Part shown: piece by piece, positions 6,698-10,840 of the stretch
Layout of the letters: the number at the start of each line of letters is the position of its first letter
Position numbering within the stretch: position 1 is the first letter of the stretch
Source: Anaerolineae bacterium
GTDB taxonomy: Bacteria > Chloroflexota > Anaerolineae > JAFGEY01
NCBI GenBank assembly: GCA_016929205.1
Contig: JAFGJF010000414.1
Coordinates: 1-10,840 of the forward strand
Direction: 5' to 3'
DNA: 10,840 nucleotides
Program-made: the position numbers and the translations under genes
The notes under the pieces: model-generated
Told to the model about the DNA's origin: nothing
The model's input: the letters and a program-made list of their open reading frames with translations, nothing else
Database searches by the model: none

Positions 6698-7111
6698 GTT
6701 GTGTGATCCTCCTATTGTATACTGCGTGCCGCATGCTGCGTACTTGGCGTATCCATCCGCGAAACCGTTTCCAGCAAAATTCCCTATGGATACCGCTTGT
6801 TCTCGGGACCGCCGTAGCGTCGAAAGCGGGCCACGTTCTTGGCTTTTGGCGCGGCCTGGATCGCTTGCGTGGGGCAAAAATTGTAGCAGCACAGAATGTC
6901 CCTTTTTCACCCGCCAGCTGTACCTTTCCTAGACTTTACGCATCATGAGGCTGCGCCGCAAACAGGCATCCCGTCATTGATCCCCATTATATCACGATGT
7001 CCGACCAGAATGCCAATCCGTTTCACAAGAGTTGCTGCCCTTTCGCATTGTGCGTCAGTATCTCACAATATCTGGCCAAAATGCCTACCTGCTAATACGC
7101 CACTTGGTCCA
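6698..7111. other. divergent intergenic region without a supported gene
   Basis: About 410 bp upstream of the Rrf2 promoter region contain no gene that I can support on either strand; the open frames here show no family motifs. It must hold the promoter for the minus-strand cluster, for which I see only a -10-like TATACAAT (minus-strand sense, 6721-6714) lying too close to the start codon and with no matching -35. A short repeated CTGCGT pattern lies at about 6722-6740. Confidence 0.5.
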
Positions 7112-7140
7112 TTGACAAACCTCTACAAGCCGTGTATACT
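7112..7140 (+). promoter_or_regulatory. consensus housekeeping promoter for the Rrf2 gene
   Basis: TTGACA at 7112-7117 and TATACT at 7135-7140 are separated by exactly 17 bp, a near-perfect sigma-70/SigA-type promoter. Transcription would start near 7147, about 34 nt before the Rrf2 ATG and just before the inverted repeat at 7154. A strong promoter with an operator directly downstream fits repression by roadblock or occlusion. Confidence 0.75.
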
Positions 7141-7153
7141 ATAGTCTACAAAA

Positions 7154-7170
7154 CCCATATATTTTATAGG
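7154..7170 (+). promoter_or_regulatory. putative Rrf2 operator 1 (CCCATA-N5-TATAGG)
   Basis: The sequence CCCATATATTTTATAGG is a 6-5-6 inverted repeat with one mismatch in the arms (CCCATA against CCTATA). It lies 13 bp after the -10 element and 10 bp before the Rrf2 start codon. The same architecture recurs, with perfect arms, at 7621-7637. Rrf2-family dimers bind AT-rich inverted repeats of about this size, so autoregulation is inferred. Confidence 0.6.
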
Positions 7171-7180
7171 CTATACGACA

Positions 7181-7594
7181 ATGAAACTATCCAAACGTGG
7201 AGAATACGGTTTGCGCGCGCTGCAAGATTTGGCCGTCCATTATGAAGGCGAGCTGGTATCGAACAAAGAACTGGCAGAGCGAAACAACATCCCCAACAAA
7301 TTTCTGGAACAAATTTTGTTGACTCTGAGACGCGGCCGAATTCTCAACAGTCAAAAAGGCCCGCAAGGCGGCTATTATCTGGCGCGCCCGCCGGAGCACA
7401 TTACATTGGCAGAGGTCATCCGCATGCTGGATGGCCCATTGGCGCCTGTTTCTTGCGTCAGCGAGACCGCCTTTGAAGCATGCGGCTGCCCGGATATGGA
7501 AACATGCGGCCTACGCAGAGTGATGAAAGAGCTGCGTGACGTCATCGCAGCAACGATGGAAAGCACCACCCTGGCCGATCTCGTGGCAAAATAG
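7181..7594 (+). CDS. Rrf2-family transcriptional regulator with four sensor cysteines
   Basis: This 137-residue protein has the standard Rrf2 layout. A winged helix-turn-helix fills the first 70 residues: MKLSKRGEYGLRAL, LAERNNIPNKFLEQIL as recognition helix region, then the wing QKGPQGGYYLARP. A linker helix (LAEVIRMLDGPLAPV) follows. The sensor loop holds C92, C101, C103 and C109. IscR-type members use three cysteines spaced C-x5-C-x5-C for an Fe-S cluster; here the pattern is C-x8-C-x-C-x5-C. That fits an Fe-S, redox or metal sensor but with different geometry. The ribosome site is weak (AGG about 10 nt before the ATG), so protein level is probably low. The gene heads a rightward unit; inverted repeats flank it on both sides, pointing to autoregulation and control of the importer genes that follow. 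Confidence 0.9.
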   Translation: MKLSKRGEYGLRALQDLAVHYEGELVSNKELAERNNIPNKFLEQILLTLRRGRILNSQKGPQGGYYLARPPEHITLAEVIRMLDGPLAPVSCVSETAFEACGCPDMETCGLRRVMKELRDVIAATMESTTLADLVAK

Positions 7595-7611
7595 TTTTTT
7601 TCTCTTAAAAA

Positions 7612-7617
7612 TATACT
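7612..7617 (+). promoter_or_regulatory. possible -10 element before pstS-like gene
   Basis: TATACT at 7612-7617 repeats the -10 hexamer of the Rrf2 promoter and lies 3 bp before operator 2. No good -35 is found at 16-18 bp upstream (AAATAG at 17 bp), so the promoter would need an activator or be weak. Read-through from the Rrf2 promoter is an alternative, since no terminator hairpin follows the Rrf2 stop. Confidence 0.4.
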
Positions 7618-7620
7618 ATT

Positions 7621-7637
7621 CCTATAGGCTTTATAGG
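7621..7637 (+). promoter_or_regulatory. putative Rrf2 operator 2 (CCTATA-N5-TATAGG)
   Basis: The sequence CCTATAGGCTTTATAGG has perfect 6-bp inverted arms around a 5-bp centre, the same geometry as the site at 7154-7170. It lies 3 bp after a TATACT and 56 bp before the PstS-like start. The two sites are the only copies of this pattern that I noticed in the window, and they frame the Rrf2 gene. Confidence 0.65.
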
Positions 7638-7693
7638 TTAACAGTCACTAGAAATCAATCTCTGTTTGTCCGTTTTTAGAATGAGGTGAAATC

Positions 7694-8674
7694 ATGCAAC
7701 ATAACAAATTTCTTCAAGTTTTTCTGGTGGTGACCTTGCTGGGCCTGCTTTTGAGCGGGTGCGGCAAAACGGCCAAGCCGGGCAGCAATGAGATGAACGG
7801 AACGCTCACCATCTCTGGCGCCTGGGCTTTATATCCAATGGTTGTACAATGGGGTCAGGAATTCCACAAAGCACATGCTTATGTGCAGTTCGACATCTCG
7901 GCGGGCGGAGCCGGGAAGGGCATGGCCGATGCTCTGGCGGGCGCTTCTGACATCGGTATGGTTTCCCGCGAGATCAAGCCGGAAGAGATTGACCAGGGCG
8001 CGTTCTGGGTCACGGTCGTCGCCGATGCCGTCGTGCCGACCATCAACGCCAACAATCCGCATCTCGCCAAACTCCAGGCGCAAGGCCTCACGCAGACTGA
8101 CTTTGAGGCGATCTGGATGGGCCAAGCCAAAACCTGGGGGGACGTCCTCGGCGATGCGAGCATCACTGACGAGATTCACGTTTACACCCGATCTGACGCC
8201 TGCGGTGCGGCCGACACCTGGGCGCTCTATATCGGCAACCATCAACAAGAAGACCTGCAGGGTGTAGCAGTCTATGGCGATCCTGGCCTGGCCGAAGCTG
8301 TTGCCAAAGACCCTCTAGGCATCGGCTATAACAACCTCAACTTTGCCTACGACATAAATACCGGCCAACCCATCGCCGGGATCCAAGTCGCGCCGATAGA
8401 TGTGGACGACAACAACAGCATCGACGATCAGGAAAATTACTACGCCGACAAACAAGGTGTGATGGCGGCGATTGCCGATGGGCGCTATCCATCGCCGCCT
8501 GCACGCGGCCTCAACCTCGTCACCAAAGGCAAGCCGACAGGGCTGACCCTGGCCTTCATCCGTTGGGCCCTGACCGACGGCCAGGAATTCGCCGAAGCCA
8601 CCGGCTACATTCCCCTGACCGAGACGCAGGTTCAGGCAGAATTGGCCAAGATCGACCAAGGTAACACATTATGA
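7694..8674 (+). CDS. PstS-like substrate-binding lipoprotein of a phosphate-type ABC importer
   Basis: This 326-residue lipoprotein has a signal peptide with lipobox L20-S-G-C23, so it should be tethered to the membrane outside the cell or in the periplasm. The PBP fold shows PstS-type ligand loops: ISGAWALYP (40-48), DISAGGAGKG (67-76), ASDIGMVSREI (84-94) and TRSDACGAADTW (165-176). Classical PstS has an R-x-x-x-S-G-T anion loop; here the equivalent part reads A-C-G-A-A, so the ligand may differ from phosphate or be bound differently. An acidic loop, D236-x-D238-x-N240-x-x-I243-D244-x-x-E247, matches an EF-hand calcium loop. AGGTGA lies 6 nt before the ATG, which supports this start. It leads the importer genes, downstream of operator 2. 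Confidence 0.85.
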   Translation: MQHNKFLQVFLVVTLLGLLLSGCGKTAKPGSNEMNGTLTISGAWALYPMVVQWGQEFHKAHAYVQFDISAGGAGKGMADALAGASDIGMVSREIKPEEIDQGAFWVTVVADAVVPTINANNPHLAKLQAQGLTQTDFEAIWMGQAKTWGDVLGDASITDEIHVYTRSDACGAADTWALYIGNHQQEDLQGVAVYGDPGLAEAVAKDPLGIGYNNLNFAYDINTGQPIAGIQVAPIDVDDNNSIDDQENYYADKQGVMAAIADGRYPSPPARGLNLVTKGKPTGLTLAFIRWALTDGQEFAEATGYIPLTETQVQAELAKIDQGNTL

Positions 8675-8689
8675 GGAATGACTCATTCC
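8675..8689. repeat. perfect 15-bp palindrome at the pstS-pstC junction
   Basis: GGAATGACTCATTCC is a 7-1-7 perfect palindrome starting on the base after the PstS-like stop and covering the first possible ATG of the PstC-like gene (8678). As RNA it could form a 5-bp stem with a 5-nt loop that would hide that start. It could also be a protein-binding site or chance. Confidence 0.45.
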
Positions 8690-9649
8690 AGTTTCCAGCA
8701 GTCTAGAGTCCATAACATGAAAAAAATCTCTTTTCGACAACGCCAGGATCACATCGCCGGATGGGGGATGAGAGCACTTGCAGCATGTGCAGCCGCGCTG
8801 GTTCCGGTCATTGCAGTGGCACTGCTGTTTCGCGCTTGGCCCTTGCTAGAGATTGTTCCGTTGGACAAACTGCTCACCTCATCGGCATGGCGGCCGCTGA
8901 AAAAAGAGTTCGGGTTTATGCCGTTCGTCTTTGGTTCACTATCGGTCACAGCACTGGCGATGCTCCTGGCCATCCCTCCATGCCTGCTCTGTGCCATTTA
9001 TTTGGCTGAATACGCCCCGCGCCGCCTGCGCGAAGCGGTCAAACCGTTGATTGATCTGCTGGCGGGCATTCCCTCGGTGGTCTATGGGCTGTGGGGTACG
9101 CTGATGATCGTGCCTTTCATCCGCGATCATCTCATTCCCTGGAGCGCCAGGTACACCCCCCATGTGCCGCTCTTTCAGACCCAAAATCCAACCGGGTACA
9201 GCATCCTGGCCGGCGGCATTGTGCTGGCGGCAATGGTCTTTCCGGTCATCATCTCGACTGCTGAAGAAGTCATCCATGCTGTGCCGGGTGGGCTGCGGGA
9301 AGCGGCGCTGTCCCTCGGCGCCACACACTGGCAAGCCGTCAAGGGCGTCGTACTGCGCCGCGCGCTGCCCGGCATCCTTGCCTCGATCATTCTCGGCTTC
9401 TCGCGCGCTTTTGGTGAGACGATGGCGGTGATGATGGTGGTGGGCAACGTGCCACAGCTCCCGCGCTCTATCTTTGACGCCGGGTATCCACTCTCTGCCC
9501 TCATCGCCAACAACTATGGGGAAATGATGTCCATTCCCCTATACGACGCAGCATTGCTGGCAGCAGCATTGATTCTTTTGTTGATCGTCCTAATCTTTAC
9601 GATCATCGCCCGCACAATCTTGATCCGCGCGATCAGGCGGGCAGTATGA
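8678..9649 (+). CDS. PstC-like ABC importer permease
   Basis: This is a membrane permease of 323 residues from the first ATG. About six membrane segments are visible (roughly 32-54, 82-110, 122-148, 173-195, 228-256 and 289-315), as in PstC. The EAA loop that contacts the ATPase reads [21 protein letters not shown] (about 208-228, EAA at 208-210). [13 protein letters not shown] and [16 protein letters not shown] are typical PstC segments. It should form the channel with the PstA-like protein downstream. The start is uncertain. The ATG at 8678 has AGGA directly against it and lies in a palindrome. The ATG at 8717 (MKKISFRQ) is more usual for PstC but has only a weak upstream site. The gene follows pstS by 3 nt and precedes pstA by 25 nt. 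Confidence 0.85.
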   Translation: MTHSSFQQSRVHNMKKISFRQRQDHIAGWGMRALAACAAALVPVIAVALLFRAWPLLEIVPLDKLLTSSAWRPLKKEFGFMPFVFGSLSVTALAMLLAIPPCLLCAIYLAEYAPRRLREAVKPLIDLLAGIPSVVYGLWGTLMIVPFIRDHLIPWSARYTPHVPLFQTQNPTGYSILAGGIVLAAMVFPVIISTAEEVIHAVPGGLREAALSLGATHWQAVKGVVLRRALPGILASIILGFSRAFGETMAVMMVVGNVPQLPRSIFDAGYPLSALIANNYGEMMSIPLYDAALLAAALILLLIVLIFTIIARTILIRAIRRAV

Positions 9650-9674
9650 AAACATACGACTGGAGACGGCAAAT

Positions 9675-10532
9675 ATGAAACGGCTCAAATACAGGCACCT
9701 TGAAGAACGCTTCTTTGTGGCGCTGATGATCGCTTCACTGGTCATCGTTCTCGGCAGTTTGGTATTGATCCTGGCGACAGTGACCGTAAAGGGACTGCCG
9801 GCGCTCAATTGGGCCATGCTGACACAGGTTCCCAAAGGCGGCTATTACCTGGGCAAAGAAGGCGGCATTCTCAATGCCATCACCGGCTCGCTGGCGCTGG
9901 CAGGCGGGGCAACCGCACTGAGTTTTGTCATTAGCCTGGGGGTGGTGTTTTATCTCCAACTGTTCGCCCAAAATGCGCGGATCGTCGAGCTGGTGCGTCT
10001 GGCGCTGGACGTGTTATGGGGCGTGCCCTCGATCGTTTTCGGAGCGTTTGGTTTCACCTTGATGCTGTGGATGGGCATGCGAGCCTCCCTGCTCGGCGGC
10101 ACCATTGCCCTGGCGCTGCTGGAACTGCCGGTCATGGTGCGCACGATGGACGAAGTTATGCGGATGGCGCCCTTTGAGTTAAAAGAGGCTGCCTACGCCC
10201 TGGGTTCAACGCGGCTGGAGGTAGCGCTGCGTGTGCTGCTCCGCCAAACCCTGCCGGGGCTGATGACGGCAGTCTTGCTGGCCTTCGGGCGTGGCATTGG
10301 TGATGCGGCCTCGGTATTGTTCACTGCCGGCTACACCGACCGGCTGCCGACCTCGCCGCTGCGGCCAGTTGCCTCTTTGCCGCTGGCCGTCTTTTTCCAG
10401 CTGGGAACCCCCGTCCCTGAAGTACAGCAGCGTGCTTATGCCGCTGCGCTTGTGCTAACCGTCATCATCCTGATCATCAGCCTGGGATCGCGGCTGTTGA
10501 CCCGCCGGCTCACCCGGCATATCGTGCAGTAG
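9675..10532 (+). CDS. PstA-like ABC importer permease
   Basis: This is a 285-residue second permease with about six membrane segments (roughly 13-38, 66-98, 110-135, 138-155, 194-216 and 255-275). Its EAA loop is [21 protein letters not shown] (about 170-190), which should dock on the PstB-like ATPase. Family signatures include the Y-Y-L-G-x-E-G-G-I segment near 57-65, [16 protein letters not shown] (111-126) and [17 protein letters not shown] (203-219). In classical PstA the corresponding stretch often has GETAP; here it reads GDAAS, a modest departure. GGAG lies 9 nt before the ATG. It sits between the PstC-like gene and the ATPase in the standard S-C-A-B order. Confidence 0.85.
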   Translation: MKRLKYRHLEERFFVALMIASLVIVLGSLVLILATVTVKGLPALNWAMLTQVPKGGYYLGKEGGILNAITGSLALAGGATALSFVISLGVVFYLQLFAQNARIVELVRLALDVLWGVPSIVFGAFGFTLMLWMGMRASLLGGTIALALLELPVMVRTMDEVMRMAPFELKEAAYALGSTRLEVALRVLLRQTLPGLMTAVLLAFGRGIGDAASVLFTAGYTDRLPTSPLRPVASLPLAVFFQLGTPVPEVQQRAYAAALVLTVIILIISLGSRLLTRRLTRHIVQ

Positions 10533-10544
10533 ATTGATTGAGCA

Positions 10545-10840
10545 ATGATAAATGGACAAATGAGTAACATTATCCAGGTTCAGGATCTAAATGTTGCCTA
10601 TGGTGACCACCGGGTAATCCACGACGTCAGTGTAAACATCCCGGTGCGGCAGATCACGGCGATTATCGGGCCATCAGGCTGTGGCAAGACCACGCTGCTG
10701 CGCTCGATGTGCCGCCTGGCCGAACTGGGCGAAGGCGTGCGGGTGTGGGGAAAAATCCTCTTTGATGGGCAAAACATCTATGCCCCGGATGTAGACGTGA
10801 CCGATGTGCGCAAACGGATCGGCCTGCTGTCGCAGCGCCC
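10545..10840 (+). CDS. PstB-like ABC transporter ATPase, 5' part only
   Basis: The reading frame is open from 10545 to the window edge (98 full codons) and is cut off there. It shows an ABC ATPase start: VQDLNVAYGDHRVIHDVSV, Walker A GPSGCGKTT (42-50), then the PstB-like VDVTDVRKRIGLLSQRP, where Q97 is the Q-loop glutamine. This subunit powers the importer; Walker B and the signature motif lie beyond the edge. Two in-frame starts are possible, ATG 10545 and ATG 10560. Neither has a strong ribosome site (GAG 2 nt before the first, GGA 3 nt before the second), and translation may be coupled to the pstA-like gene that ends 12 nt earlier. The gene order supports PstB. Confidence 0.85.
   Translation, partial: MINGQMSNIIQVQDLNVAYGDHRVIHDVSVNIPVRQITAIIGPSGCGKTTLLRSMCRLAELGEGVRVWGKILFDGQNIYAPDVDVTDVRKRIGLLSQR

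Noticed and set aside
6714..6721. TATACAAT as a -10 element for the minus-strand MBL gene
   Set aside because: It would put the transcript start on the ribosome-binding site, and no -35 is found at the right distance.
6720..6755. Repeated CTGCGT pattern with a GCATGC core upstream of the MBL gene
   Set aside because: The copies are short and irregular, with no symmetric operator and no link to the Rrf2 motif.
6698..6910. N-terminal extension of the MBL-fold hydrolase
   Set aside because: The added 71 residues do not look like the family, and the strong AGGAGG before the ATG at 6697 fixes the shorter start.
7595..7611. Terminator after the Rrf2 gene (T-run following the stop codon)
   Set aside because: The T-run is not preceded by a GC-rich hairpin, so intrinsic termination is not supported.
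1..10840. CRISPR array, tRNA, rRNA, transposase or phage gene
   Set aside because: No regularly spaced repeats, cloverleaf-like tRNA sequence, rRNA segment or recombinase motif was seen on either strand.

Overview
The window looks like chromosomal DNA of a GC-rich environmental bacterium. The mix of genes (an SrkA/APH-like kinase family, a PstS-like lipoprotein with a TRSDACGA signature, TIGR04076 proteins, sugar-acid enzymes) recalls Chloroflexota such as Anaerolineae. That is an inference from family resemblance; there is no rRNA or other marker gene here.

Left arm (about 134-6697), all on the minus strand. In transcription order it holds an MBL-fold hydrolase, a decayed enolase-superfamily gene, an intact rhamnonate-dehydratase-like enolase-superfamily enzyme, an unidentified reading-frame tail, an atypical NAD-dependent epimerase, the 3' stump of a GNAT acetyltransferase, an APH-fold phosphotransferase, two tandem TIGR04076-type cysteine-rich small proteins, and a GSx10DxD nucleotidyltransferase. 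The last five reading frames are packed tightly (an ATGA overlap, gaps of 1 to about 28 nt, Shine-Dalgarno sites inside upstream genes), so they are probably co-transcribed. The stretch from about 2.7 to 5.9 kb carries at least two gene remnants and looks like a region of gene turnover around a sugar or sugar-acid module.

Middle (6698-7180): a non-coding gap of about 480 bp between divergent units. Its right end holds a consensus promoter (TTGACA-N17-TATACT).

Right arm (7181-10840), plus strand: an Rrf2-family regulator with four cysteines in the sensor region, then a PstS-like lipoprotein, two PstC/PstA-like permeases and the start of a PstB-like ATPase that runs off the window. A 6-5-6 inverted repeat (CCYATA-N5-TATAGG) lies just downstream of the regulator's promoter and again in the gap before pstS. 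The simplest reading is an autoregulated Rrf2 switch that also controls a phosphate-type ABC importer. This is not the usual PhoB/PhoU arrangement. The binding protein departs from classical PstS in its anion-binding loop and carries an EF-hand-like acidic loop, so its ligand may not be phosphate. I consider this regulator-operator-importer module the most interesting system in the window.
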